Source of the DNA: Bacteroidales bacterium
Lineage (GTDB): Bacteria; Bacteroidota; Bacteroidia; Bacteroidales; JAADJA01
DNA: 64,000 nt
Assembly: GCA_020052415.1 (NCBI GenBank)
Contig: JAGVPB010000042.1
Location: 1-64,000 of the forward strand
Direction of reading: 5' to 3'
Below are positions 16,699 through 24,178 of the stretch, one piece after another; within the stretch, counting starts at the first letter, position 1, and the number at the start of each line of letters is the position of its first letter. The position numbers and the translations under genes were made by a program. The notes below the pieces were generated by a model. It did no database searches. It was not told the origin of the DNA and was given only the letters and a program-made list of their open reading frames with translations.

Positions 16699-16762
16699 GA
16701 GCAGTGGCAGGAGCAGCGGCAGGAGCAGCGGCAGCAGTAGAGGTGGTAGCAGGCAGCAGCAG
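16699..16762. repeat. GAGCAGCGGCAG 12-mer minisatellite
   Basis: Three tandem 12-mers at 16699-16734 (GAGCAGTGGCAG, then GAGCAGCGGCAG twice), then decaying variants and a CAG-rich end. It lies in the 347-bp gap between the DUF2027-Smr gene and parE and runs into the GAAC-type tract. Confidence 0.7.
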
Positions 16763-16763
16763 T

Positions 16764-16891
16764 AAAACTCAGAACCCGGAACTCTGAACACGGAACCAGA
16801 AACCAGTGACTAGTACCCAGTGACCAGTAACCAGTTAGCAATTGCCAACTCAGAACTCTGAACAGAGAACCCTGAACAAAGAACAGAATCC
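16764..16891. repeat. Composite GAAC / CCAGTAAC repeat tract
   Basis: Degenerate words such as AACTCAGAAC, GGAACTCTGAAC, ACCAGTGAC and GACCAGTAACCAG follow each other with a 7-8 bp period. The same phrases, including TCTGAAC and AACCAGTAAC, recur at 22780-23107 and, inverted, at 41760-41838. Confidence 0.7.
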
Positions 16892-16980
16892 CAAATACTT
16901 CTGATGTAAGGAAGAGATATTAACAACCCTCTGTTTGATAACTTTTACCTGAACCAGCCGTTTATCGGGTATGGTTTATA

Positions 16981-16988
16981 TAATTTTG
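16981..16988 (+). promoter_or_regulatory. -7 box TAATTTTG just before parE
   Basis: An exact TAnnTTTG, ending only 4 bases before the parE ATG at 16993. If used, the start of transcription would fall at or near the start codon, giving a leaderless or nearly leaderless message. Confidence 0.45.
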
Positions 16989-16992
16989 CCGC

Positions 16993-18864
16993 ATGAGTGA
17001 AATTGCGTCTCAGAATTACACAGAAGATAATATCCGGTCGCTGGAGTGGAGTGAGCATATCCGTATGAGGCCTGGGATGTACATCGGCAAGCTTGGCGAC
17101 GGCGCTTCGCAGGACGACGGCATTTATGTGATGATCAAGGAAATCGTGGATAATTCCATTGACGAATTTGTAATGGGAAATGGCCGCAGCATAGATATTA
17201 CCATTGAAGAGAAACAGGTAACCATCAGGGATTACGGCAGAGGTATTCCCCTTGGTAAAGTGCTTGATTGCGTTTCAAAGATCAATACTGGTGCAAAATA
17301 CGATTCAAAGGTATTTAAGAAAGCTGTCGGTTTGAATGGTGTCGGTTCGAAAGCAGTAAACGCCCTTTCCTCCTGGTTCGTAACGCAATCTGTTAGAGAC
17401 GGCCTCACAAAAATCGTCGAATTTTCGAAAGGTGATCTGATCAAAGACCATCCGGAGCAGCCGACAGAAGAAAAGGATGGCACCATAGTTAAATTTATTC
17501 CTGATAAAGAGGTTTTCGGAAATTATCATTTTATTGCCGAATACGTTGAAAAGCTGCTATGGAATTATGCTTTTCTTAATGTCGGACTTACATTAAGATT
17601 CAATGGTGAAAGACTTACTGCCAAAAACGGATTAAGCGATTTGCTGGAACGCAACATCAATGGGAATGGTCCAACCCTGTATCCAATCATACACATCACT
17701 GAGGGCGACCTCGAATTTGCATTTACACACAGTTCCAAACAATATGGAGAAGAATATTATTCATTTGTAAACGGACAGCATACAACTCAGGGCGGAACCC
17801 ATCAAACGGCTTTCAGGGAAGCCATTGTAAAAACCATACGGGAATTTTACAACAAAGATTTTGAAACCAACGATATCCGTCAATCCATCCTTGCTGCCAT
17901 CAGCCTTAAAGTACAGGAACCGATTTTCGAATCACAGACCAAAACAAAGCTGGGTTCGCAGTATATGGAACCGGATGGGATGACGATCAGGAATTATATT
18001 CATGATGTTGTGAAGCGGAACCTGGATAATTATCTTCATAAAAATCCGGAAACCGCCGAAGAGTTGTACAGGAAAATCCTTCAGTCGCAGCGTGAGCGTA
18101 AAGAGCTCGACGGGATTAAAAAGCTGGCGAAAGAAAGTGTTAAAAAAGCCAGTCTTCACAATAAAAAGCTGCGCGATTGCAGGGTTCATTATAATTCAAA
18201 CCATGAGATGAGGCTCGACTCTACCATTTTTATTACCGAAGGAGATTCGGCCAGCGGTTCAATAACCAAATCGCGAAATGTAAATACCCAGGCTGTTTTT
18301 AGCCTAAAGGGAAAGCCCCTTAATTGTTTTGAACTTAGCAAGAAGGTCGTTTACCAGAATGAAGAGTTTAACCTTCTGCAAACCGCCTTAAATATTGACG
18401 ATGGCCTCGATAACCTCCGATATAACAATGTCGTTGTTGCTACCGATGCCGATGTTGACGGTATGCATATCCGCTTATTGCTTCTCACTTTTTTCCTGCA
18501 GTTCTATCCCGACCTTGTGAAAGCAGGCCATTTATATATTCTTCAAACACCATTGTTCCGGGTGAGGGATAAAAAAGAAACCATTTACTGTTATTCGGAA
18601 GAAGAAAAGCAGGAGGCGCTGGATAAGCTCAAAGGGAAGCCGGAGATCACCAGATTTAAAGGATTGGGCGAAATTTCACCCGATGAATTTAAATATTTTA
18701 TCGGCGCTTCAATCAGGCTCGATCCTGTTTTACTGCATCGCGATTCTTCAATTAAAGAAATGCTGTCATTTTTCATGGGCAAAAACACACCGGAGCGACA
18801 AACCTTCATCATTGATAACCTGAGGATTGAGGAAGATATTATTTTGGATGCACTTGTGGCGTAA
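16993..18864 (+). CDS. parE: DNA topoisomerase IV subunit B (ParE)
   Basis: 623 residues, a usual ParE length. The GHKL ATPase domain shows [10 protein letters not shown] (Mg-binding Asn), DYGRGIPLG and the [14 protein letters not shown] lid. The transducer domain follows, then the TOPRIM domain with [10 protein letters not shown], the [10 protein letters not shown] loop and [11 protein letters not shown] metal-binding Asps. The protein pairs with ParC to decatenate chromosomes. In Bacteroidetes parC usually sits directly downstream of parE; here parE is followed by a repeat tract and convergent nnr, so parC must lie elsewhere. GyrB is an alternative, but the compact 623-residue form and the sequence style favour ParE. 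Confidence 0.9.
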   Translation: MSEIASQNYTEDNIRSLEWSEHIRMRPGMYIGKLGDGASQDDGIYVMIKEIVDNSIDEFVMGNGRSIDITIEEKQVTIRDYGRGIPLGKVLDCVSKINTGAKYDSKVFKKAVGLNGVGSKAVNALSSWFVTQSVRDGLTKIVEFSKGDLIKDHPEQPTEEKDGTIVKFIPDKEVFGNYHFIAEYVEKLLWNYAFLNVGLTLRFNGERLTAKNGLSDLLERNINGNGPTLYPIIHITEGDLEFAFTHSSKQYGEEYYSFVNGQHTTQGGTHQTAFREAIVKTIREFYNKDFETNDIRQSILAAISLKVQEPIFESQTKTKLGSQYMEPDGMTIRNYIHDVVKRNLDNYLHKNPETAEELYRKILQSQRERKELDGIKKLAKESVKKASLHNKKLRDCRVHYNSNHEMRLDSTIFITEGDSASGSITKSRNVNTQAVFSLKGKPLNCFELSKKVVYQNEEFNLLQTALNIDDGLDNLRYNNVVVATDADVDGMHIRLLLLTFFLQFYPDLVKAGHLYILQTPLFRVRDKKETIYCYSEEEKQEALDKLKGKPEITRFKGLGEISPDEFKYFIGASIRLDPVLLHRDSSIKEMLSFFMGKNTPERQTFIIDNLRIEEDIILDALVA

Positions 18865-18868
18865 TGCT

Positions 18869-18943
18869 GGTTCCAGGTTCCAGGTTCCAGGTTCCAGGTT
18901 TCAGGTTTCATCTCGCCCTCGGCGAGACAGGTTTCAGGTTTCA
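18869..18943. repeat. GGTTCCA/GGTTTCA heptamer array, interrupted by a palindrome
   Basis: Four perfect GGTTCCA units (18869-18896) and two GGTTTCA units (18897-18910) are followed by a 17-bp palindrome, the bases CA, and two more GGTTTCA units (18930-18943). The array lies between convergent parE and nnr; the nnr stop codon and its last two codons fall inside it. Confidence 0.85.
18911..18927. repeat. 17-bp palindromic element TCTCGCC-CTC-GGCGAGA
   Basis: A perfect 7-bp-stem palindrome inside the GGTTTCA array. The array reads ...GGTTTCA, element, CA, GGTTTCA..., so removing the 17-mer plus one CA restores an unbroken heptamer phase. That looks like insertion with a 2-bp duplication. The same element type occurs in the tRNA-Gly copies at 37.5-37.8 kb. 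Confidence 0.75.
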
Positions 18944-20445
18944 AACTTTTTAAACGCCTTTCCCAGGCTTTCGTTAATGTTTCCTGCATTAAGAGCGTTG
19001 TAACCATGTTTTTTTGCCGCGATATCGCCAGCCAAACCATGAATGTAAACACCAATCAGGCAGGTTTCGAGCGAAGTATATCCCTGGGCTTTCAATCCTA
19101 GCAGGATTCCAGTAAGGACATCTCCGCTGCCACCGGTTGCCATACCCGGATTTCCAGTCGAATTAAAATAACAACTACCGTCAGGACAAGTAATTGCCGT
19201 ATGTGCCCCTTTTAAAATAACATAAGCGTGATGCTTTATCGAAAATTCCCGCTGTTTTTCGTTCCGTTCAAAGTCGTCGGAGGTTTTGCCTGCAAGCCTT
19301 TCAAATTCTTTTGGATGAGGAGTGAAAATACTGTTCTTTGGTACAAAAGATATCCATGTTTTGTTTTCTGCCAGAATGTTAATTGCATCAGCATCAATTA
19401 TAAGTTCCATCCGGGCGTCCTGTATCAGGAGTTTCAGGGCATTTTGAGTCTTTTCGTTGGTGCCAATGCCCGGTCCAACAGCGATGGCATTATAACCTGA
19501 GAGGTACGGAAGCTCTGAAAAAACTTTTTTATGTGAATCAATATTAACCATTGCCTCAGGAACAGCAGTTTGAATAATCGTGTTACCTTTTTTCGGTATA
19601 TGCACAGTTATAAGTCCGGCTCCTGCCTTTAATCCGGCTTCAGAAGCAAGCACGGCTGCGCCCATCTTTCCGTAGCTTCCGGCTATCAGAAGCCCGTGTC
19701 CATAGGTTCCTTTATGCGAAAACTTAGTTCTCTTTCTTACCAGAGGACGAATATTTTCGTTGGTAAGAAAATGATTTTTAACCTTGACATTGCTGATAAA
19801 ATCCGGATGTATCCCGATTGGAAGAACTTTCCATTCCCCAAGGTATTTATCATTTTCGGGGAAAAAAAAGCCATATTTTGGAAATTGGAAGGTAAGTGTA
19901 TAATCGGCTTTGACGACAGCACCTTCATTTGTTGTATTTGAACTGTCGCAATAGAAGCCCGTCGGCACATCCACTGCAATTACAACAGCCCTGCATTCAT
20001 TAATATGATCAACAACCTTTGCCACAAAGCCTGTAACCGGCCTTGTAAGCCCCGAACCGAATACTGCATCTATAACAAGTTCATTTCCATTAATTTGCGG
20101 CAAAGGGTCTTTTTCGTCAATCTCCGTGAGCCTGACAGATTTTAAACTCCGGATTTTCTGATAATTGGCCTCACAACTTGGCGACAAGCGGGTCGTATGC
20201 CTGACAAGGATAATTTCAGTTGCGAATCCAGCAAGAGCCAGCATTCTTCCGACGGCAAATCCGTCGCCGCCGTTGTTTCCACAACCGCAGAAAATCATTA
20301 TTTTTTTCCCGGCTTCGGTATTGCCCGAAATCCAAACGAACAATTCCATTGCGGCCCTTTCCATCAGGTCAATGTCGGCAATGGGCTCATTTTCGACGGT
20401 ATAGGCATCAGCTTCCCTGATTTTATCAATTGACAGGATTTTCAT
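18934..20445 (-). CDS. nnr: Bifunctional NAD(P)H-hydrate epimerase / ADP-dependent dehydratase
   Basis: 503 residues, matching the fused Nnr (YjeF) enzyme. The N-terminal epimerase domain (about 1-215) has GCGNNGGDGFAVGR and a DAVFGSG motif. The C-terminal ribokinase-like dehydratase (about 225-500) has the FTPHPKEF stretch and the GGSGDVLTGI anion-hole motif. Together they repair hydrated NADH and NADPH in the cytosol. The last residues and stop (ET, TGA) are encoded by a GGTTTCA heptamer of the adjacent repeat, so the C-terminus has probably been changed slightly by the repeat. It is a single gene, convergent with parE. Confidence 0.93.
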   Translation of the reverse strand: MKILSIDKIREADAYTVENEPIADIDLMERAAMELFVWISGNTEAGKKIMIFCGCGNNGGDGFAVGRMLALAGFATEIILVRHTTRLSPSCEANYQKIRSLKSVRLTEIDEKDPLPQINGNELVIDAVFGSGLTRPVTGFVAKVVDHINECRAVVIAVDVPTGFYCDSSNTTNEGAVVKADYTLTFQFPKYGFFFPENDKYLGEWKVLPIGIHPDFISNVKVKNHFLTNENIRPLVRKRTKFSHKGTYGHGLLIAGSYGKMGAAVLASEAGLKAGAGLITVHIPKKGNTIIQTAVPEAMVNIDSHKKVFSELPYLSGYNAIAVGPGIGTNEKTQNALKLLIQDARMELIIDADAINILAENKTWISFVPKNSIFTPHPKEFERLAGKTSDDFERNEKQREFSIKHHAYVILKGAHTAITCPDGSCYFNSTGNPGMATGGSGDVLTGILLGLKAQGYTSLETCLIGVYIHGLAGDIAAKKHGYNALNAGNINESLGKAFKKFET

Positions 20446-20505
20446 TTGATGAAAAAATTATTTCATAATAATATTTATTGTAAAGAAAAATTGCCGGATA
20501 AATTC

Positions 20506-21306
20506 TTAAATTATTTTGAGATTTTCCTTTAGTTTGTCCCAGGTGTCCTTTGTTAATACAGGTTCAATAATCCGGGATTTATTTTTAGCGTATTCTATTA
20601 TGTACTCAGCCCGTTCTTTTGAATCCGGATGAGTGCTGATCCATGATAAATTCTGCTCAATTTTAGATTCATTGTCAGCCATTTTGTACAAAAAATTGGC
20701 AAAAGGTTCAGGGTCAATCCTGGTTTTCAGTAAAAGATCAACAGCTTTAATATCTGCTTCCTCCTCTAATTTTCGGTCGTAAACTGATGATGATAAAAGT
20801 TTGACGGCTTCTTTGATCATCTCCGATCCGCTATTGCCGGTTGTAATTGATATTATCACAGATAAGCCGATTTCTTTAATTAATTTTTTCATCACATGGT
20901 TCAGCTCTATATGAGCCAGTTCATGACAAATAACTCCGCTTAACTCTGCTTCGTTTTCCGAAGCTGATATTAAACCGCTGAAAATCACCAGGTGCTTGTT
21001 TGGAAGAGCAAAAGCATTGATTTCATCCCGCTCTGTAATATGAAGCTTAATTTGATTTTGATCAATCTCATTAGCGATACATATTTTAGTTAATATACTG
21101 TCCAAAGGTGCCGTGATTTCTTTCTTATGAATTTCTTTTTCCGTTCTGTTTATCAAATCCCAAAACAGATCGCCTAATTTCTGTTCGGTAGTTTTGGTCG
21201 CTTCTTCAACCTTAAAAATAGTCATCCAGTCAACTTTGTTTAGTACAACCCAGATAGCGAAAAACGAAAGAACTATAATAGAACCCTGAATTATTAATTT
21301 ATTCAT
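20506..21306 (-). CDS. M48-family zinc metallopeptidase, membrane-anchored
   Basis: 266 residues. One N-terminal membrane segment (LIIQGSIIVLSFFAIWVVLN) is followed by the peptidase domain with ICHELAHIELNH (HExxH zinc site, catalytic Glu) and the third ligand in EEEADIKAVDLL. This fits periplasmic Oma1/YcaL-type M48 peptidases that act in envelope quality control. It is the last gene of a four-gene operon after TM2, DUF2752 and DUF4870 proteins; the gap to the preceding gene is 6 bases. Substrate unknown. Confidence 0.85.
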   Translation of the reverse strand: MNKLIIQGSIIVLSFFAIWVVLNKVDWMTIFKVEEATKTTEQKLGDLFWDLINRTEKEIHKKEITAPLDSILTKICIANEIDQNQIKLHITERDEINAFALPNKHLVIFSGLISASENEAELSGVICHELAHIELNHVMKKLIKEIGLSVIISITTGNSGSEMIKEAVKLLSSSVYDRKLEEEADIKAVDLLLKTRIDPEPFANFLYKMADNESKIEQNLSWISTHPDSKERAEYIIEYAKNKSRIIEPVLTKDTWDKLKENLKII

Positions 21307-21312
21307 CGCAAG

Positions 21313-21744
21313 TTAAGGCTTACAGGTTAAATTTGTTAATGGCCCATAAAACCACCATTCGACGTGAATTCCCTTCCGAACATTAATTGCAGTATATATT
21401 GTTGCAATCAAATCTACCAGATTGAAAACAAAAACAGCCATGATATAGGAAATATAATTATTACTTATGGTTTCCGATCCGAAAATAATTGAAATTGTCC
21501 ACCAAAAGCCGAAGCTGTTAATAAAAAGTAATGAAAACTGAGACAATAAAGACTGTGTACAATGCCAGCGAACAAAATAGGTCCCTTTTTTATTGCCAAC
21601 ATAGAAAACCAGGGTTGCTATCAGGTTGATTATTGGCAGGGGTAAGCCGGCTATTATCGCAATAAGCGACATCAAATAACTGTTGGAAGCCTTTTCGGCT
21701 TCATGCTCATGTGGTTCGTAATTAAATCCTGATTCAGTAATCAT
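21313..21744 (-). CDS. DUF4870 (Tic20-like) membrane protein
   Basis: 143 residues with a short acidic N-terminus (NYEPHEHEAEK) and about three hydrophobic segments: SLIAIIAGLPLPIINLIATL, FSLLFINSFGFWWTISIIFG and YIMAVFVFNLVDLIATIYTA. The layout and the LPLPIINLI and YFVRWHCTQSL phrases fit DUF4870. It overlaps the upstream DUF2752 gene by 4 bases (ATGA type), so translation is probably coupled. Function unknown. Confidence 0.75.
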   Translation of the reverse strand: MITESGFNYEPHEHEAEKASNSYLMSLIAIIAGLPLPIINLIATLVFYVGNKKGTYFVRWHCTQSLLSQFSLLFINSFGFWWTISIIFGSETISNNYISYIMAVFVFNLVDLIATIYTAINVRKGIHVEWWFYGPLTNLTCKP

Positions 21745-22160
21745 AATCCTTTATAAATATTCCAAATCCAGTTTACGAGCATCAGTAGAATGGCCGGAAT
21801 GGCTACTTTTTTTTGTTGAAGAGATATCTCTGCTTTTTTGTAAAAATTATACAAGGTATCCTTTCGAATGAAGCAATCATAAAAAATCCAGATTGGAACT
21901 ATAATCAAAATCAACAATAATACTATACCAACAGGATTCCAATAAAGTGCATCTGCCAAATTTCCATCCAAAAGTGAAAGTATTGACCTAGTAGAGCCAC
22001 AAGAAGGACAGGGTATGCCTGTTACATGCTTCACTAAGCAAACACCTGCATTGCTAAAGTTGCTTTCAACAAATGCATTGTTTGCCGAAAAAAGCCAGGC
22101 ATACCCTGTAACACAGGAAACAGCCAATAAAATATATAACTTATTCCTGCTTAGTTTCAT
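21741..22160 (-). CDS. DUF2752 membrane protein
   Basis: 139 residues, with membrane segments near the N-terminus and at about 75-95. The diagnostic DUF2752 stretch is HVTGIPCPSCGSTRSILSLL, with the CPxCGxTR motif. Its Cys pair could bind metal, but the function is unknown. Its start shares a base with the TM2 gene stop (TAATG) and its end overlaps the DUF4870 gene start, so all four genes form one transcript. Confidence 0.85.
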   Translation of the reverse strand: MKLSRNKLYILLAVSCVTGYAWLFSANNAFVESNFSNAGVCLVKHVTGIPCPSCGSTRSILSLLDGNLADALYWNPVGIVLLLILIIVPIWIFYDCFIRKDTLYNFYKKAEISLQQKKVAIPAILLMLVNWIWNIYKGL

Positions 22161-22498
22161 TAGTATAATAGCTGTTTGATTTTTTCCATATTCTTTTCTC
22201 TTGCAGCTCCCATGATCATAAACCAGTCAACGATTGCCCATATTCCCAATCCGCCACAGGTTAATAGCTTACCGACACCGAGGCCGGTGTCGCCTATGAA
22301 AAATCTGTCAATTCCTAAACTGCCTCCCAGTAAGGATATAATCAGGCAGGTGGTTGGGTCTTTAAATTGCACGGTTTGGATTGCGATCCATTTTGAGTCG
22401 TCAAGAGCAATTAAACGATCCCTGATTTGAGCTACCTGGTAACTTTCAAAGAATTTACCATTTGCCATGATAAACATGTCAACTTTTTGTGCCTCCAT
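22160..22498 (-). CDS. TM2-domain protein
   Basis: 112 residues. The C-terminal half is a TM2 domain: two helices joined by a short turn (ISLLGGSLGIDRFFIGD, then LLTCGGLGIWAIVDWFMIM), with the D-R-F motif between them. The N-terminal half is soluble. It is the first gene of the TM2-DUF2752-DUF4870-M48 operon. Function unknown; TM2 proteins often travel with other small membrane proteins. Confidence 0.85.
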   Translation of the reverse strand: MEAQKVDMFIMANGKFFESYQVAQIRDRLIALDDSKWIAIQTVQFKDPTTCLIISLLGGSLGIDRFFIGDTGLGVGKLLTCGGLGIWAIVDWFMIMGAAREKNMEKIKQLLY

Positions 22499-22779
22499 TT
22501 TTCGATTATTTTAATTTATATTAACCTACTCTTATGGATTTTCGGATACTCCCCCGCTGTAATACCTGAGCGGGACAGGCCTGTTTTTTTGTGGTTTCTT
22601 GCCTCCACGGATAAGCTTCAATTATTATATGTTTTTTAATTAAAGGGACTTTTATTGCTTAAATAAGGACTTTTGTTTTTCGATGTTTTCCATATCTGCA
22701 CGGGTTTAATGGGCTAAAATTAAATTATTTTTTTGAGAAAGGGATCAGACGGGTTTATATAAAATAAAATTTTTGTTCC

Positions 22780-23107
22780 AAATTCCAAACTGAGAACTCA
22801 GACTTAAGAGCAACAGGCAGTCGGCAGTATGCAACAGGCAAAGGAACTCGGGAACACGAACTCAGGACCCGGAACTTTATGGGGGTATAAAGAAATAGGG
22901 GTATAAGGTGAAGTGGATGCAGGAGTGGCAGAAACAGTTGCAGTGGCACTAGCAAACTCACACCCACAACTCAAACCCAGCGCCCTGCTCCATGCTAAAG
23001 AAACAGTCGGCAATGACCAACTCTGAACTCAAAACTCAGAACACAAAACCCGAAACCAGTAACAAGTAACCAGCATCCAGCAACCAGCAACCAGTCGGCA
23101 ATGGCAT
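22780..23107. repeat. Long composite GAAC / CCAGCAACC repeat tract
   Basis: About 330 bases of degenerate 7-8-mers: CTGAGAACTCAGAC, CAGGAACTCGGGAAC, AACTCTGAACTCAAAAC, AACCAGTAACAAGTAACC and CAGCAACCAGCAACC. Two G-rich words (GGGGGTATAA, AGGGGTATAA) are embedded. Short open frames across it have repeat-derived composition and are not genes. It fills most of the 860-bp gap upstream of tmRNA. Confidence 0.75.
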
Positions 23108-23139
23108 TAAATACATTTTTCATTTATTGATTTTAGTTG

Positions 23140-23147
23140 TAATTTTG
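23140..23147 (+). promoter_or_regulatory. Possible tmRNA promoter box TAATTTTG
   Basis: An exact TAnnTTTG on the plus strand, the only such box noticed between the composite repeats and the tmRNA gene. If used, the precursor would carry a 5' leader of about 200 bases containing the 9-mer and GAAC tracts, removed when the mature 5' end is made. Confidence 0.3.
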
Positions 23148-23209
23148 CATCGGTTTCAGAAATTGTTCTTTGGTATAAAATTCTTCAGGTTATTGTTAGG
23201 ACAAAATTG

Positions 23210-23254
23210 GTTGATTAAGTTAATTAGGTTAATTGGGTTGATTGAGTTGATGAG
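23210..23254. repeat. Five tandem 9-mers (GTTRATTRR)
   Basis: GTTGATTAA, GTTAATTAG, GTTAATTGG, GTTGATTGA and GTTGATGAG follow one another in exact 9-bp phase. It is a minisatellite upstream of tmRNA; the period matches the 9-mer tract at 39.2 kb, though the unit differs. Confidence 0.8.
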
Positions 23255-23278
23255 GATTAACAGGCAGGTGGGGGTATA

Positions 23279-23347
23279 ACCTCAGAACACGGAACTCAGA
23301 ACAAGGAACACGGAACTCTGAACTTCGAACTTCGAACTTCGAACTTC
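23279..23347. repeat. GAAC heptamer tract abutting tmRNA
   Basis: Words of the CAGAACACGGAACT type lead into four perfect GAACTTC heptamers (23320-23347), ending 11 bases before the mature tmRNA 5' end. Confidence 0.8.
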
Positions 23348-23358
23348 AAATTCCATTC

Positions 23359-23757
23359 GGGGCTGACCGGATTTGACAGCAAGGACAGTGGGACTGTAAG
23401 CATGCCGGGCATTGACGATGTGGCTCGTTAAAAACTATCTTCAAACAACAATTGGCGATACTAATTACGCTCTCGCTGCCTAATCGAATCAAGTAGATTA
23501 TGGCTTCATCCCGACACAAGGTGACGGGACGGGACATCCCGCAGGCGGATTTGCCTGATTCCAACCTGACCAACGGGGTGCACGCAATTTCGGGCTGGTT
23601 CTGTAAGAGCCTTGATTACAGGATAAGATTAAAAGGATAAGACGTTGATTTGGGTGTCTGCTCCCGGGCAACGTTCGAAAATCAATAACAGAATAAGCAT
23701 GTAGAAAGCACTTTTGCTGCTTGTTTGGACGAGGGTTCGACTCCCTCCAGCTCCACT
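23359..23757 (+). ncRNA. ssrA: tmRNA (ssrA), tag GDTNYALAA
   Basis: The 5' end GGGGCTGACCGGATTTGACA and 3' end GGTTCGACTCCCTCCAGCTCC are the conserved tRNA-like ends of tmRNA; GGGGCUG pairs with CAGCUCC in the acceptor stem and a T-arm GGGTTCGACTCCC is present. The tag frame runs 23454-23483: GGC GAT ACT AAT TAC GCT CTC GCT GCC then TAA, giving GDTNYALAA after the charged Ala, close to Bacteroides tags. CCA is not encoded (the sequence is CCACTT). tmRNA with SmpB rescues stalled ribosomes and marks the peptide for proteolysis. A strong terminator follows. Confidence 0.95.
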
Positions 23758-23762
23758 TAAAG

Positions 23763-23786
23763 CCAACCGAAAGGTTGGTTTTTTTT
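23763..23786 (+). terminator. Rho-independent terminator of tmRNA
   Basis: CCAACC, loop GAAA, GGTTGG and then eight T. It starts a few bases after the tmRNA acceptor stem. Confidence 0.9.
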
Positions 23787-23863
23787 ATTAAATACTGATG
23801 TGACTTATGTAATATTTCATCTAAATTGGTATCATCTGTGTAATGTTAGCGGTTAGTTGTTTT

Positions 23864-24130
23864 TTATCTTTTGTCAACATACTTGAAGTTTTTATGTCCG
23901 TCTTGTACTTCAATCAATTTGACATTATTAATCGAGATGCCCTTTCTAAGTCCCAAAAATCTGGATCGATCACCAATAATCAAAGTATCCTGCACTTGAA
24001 CTCGATCAAAATAATAAATTGTCCGTTTATTGTCATTTTCAGTAAATCGAATCTCAATTGAGGGACTATTCTTTAATTCAAATATAATCAGGATGGTAAG
24101 TCGTGCTTTAATCAATTGTGTTTTTTTCAT
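23864..24130 (-). CDS. Small hypothetical protein
   Basis: 88 residues, basic N-terminus (MKKTQLIKARLTILIIFELK) and a strand-rich body with YYFDRVQVQDTLIIGDRSR and IEVQDGHKNFKYV. The alternating polar/hydrophobic pattern looks like real coding sequence rather than a shadow frame, and nothing overlaps it. No family is recognised. The N-terminal hydrophobic stretch could be a damaged signal peptide, so the gene may be a truncated secreted protein. Confidence 0.4.
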   Translation of the reverse strand: MKKTQLIKARLTILIIFELKNSPSIEIRFTENDNKRTIYYFDRVQVQDTLIIGDRSRFLGLRKGISINNVKLIEVQDGHKNFKYVDKR

Positions 24131-24178
24131 GAATCTATGGTTGTTTCTCTCTTTTTACAATCACCGCAAACGACGAGC

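Noticed and set aside
22755-23013. Short frames rich in Leu/Pro and Ala/Ser upstream of tmRNA
   Set aside because: They are translations of the GAAC-type repeat tract and have no start context or family resemblance.
23534-23552. TCCCGCAGGCGGA inside tmRNA as a further member of the 17-bp palindrome family
   Set aside because: The stem is imperfect and the region can be explained by tmRNA's own helices and pseudoknots; similarity is too weak to claim insertion.
23346-23573. 75-codon minus-strand frame
   Set aside because: It is antisense to the tmRNA gene, which is supported by both tRNA-like ends and the tag frame.
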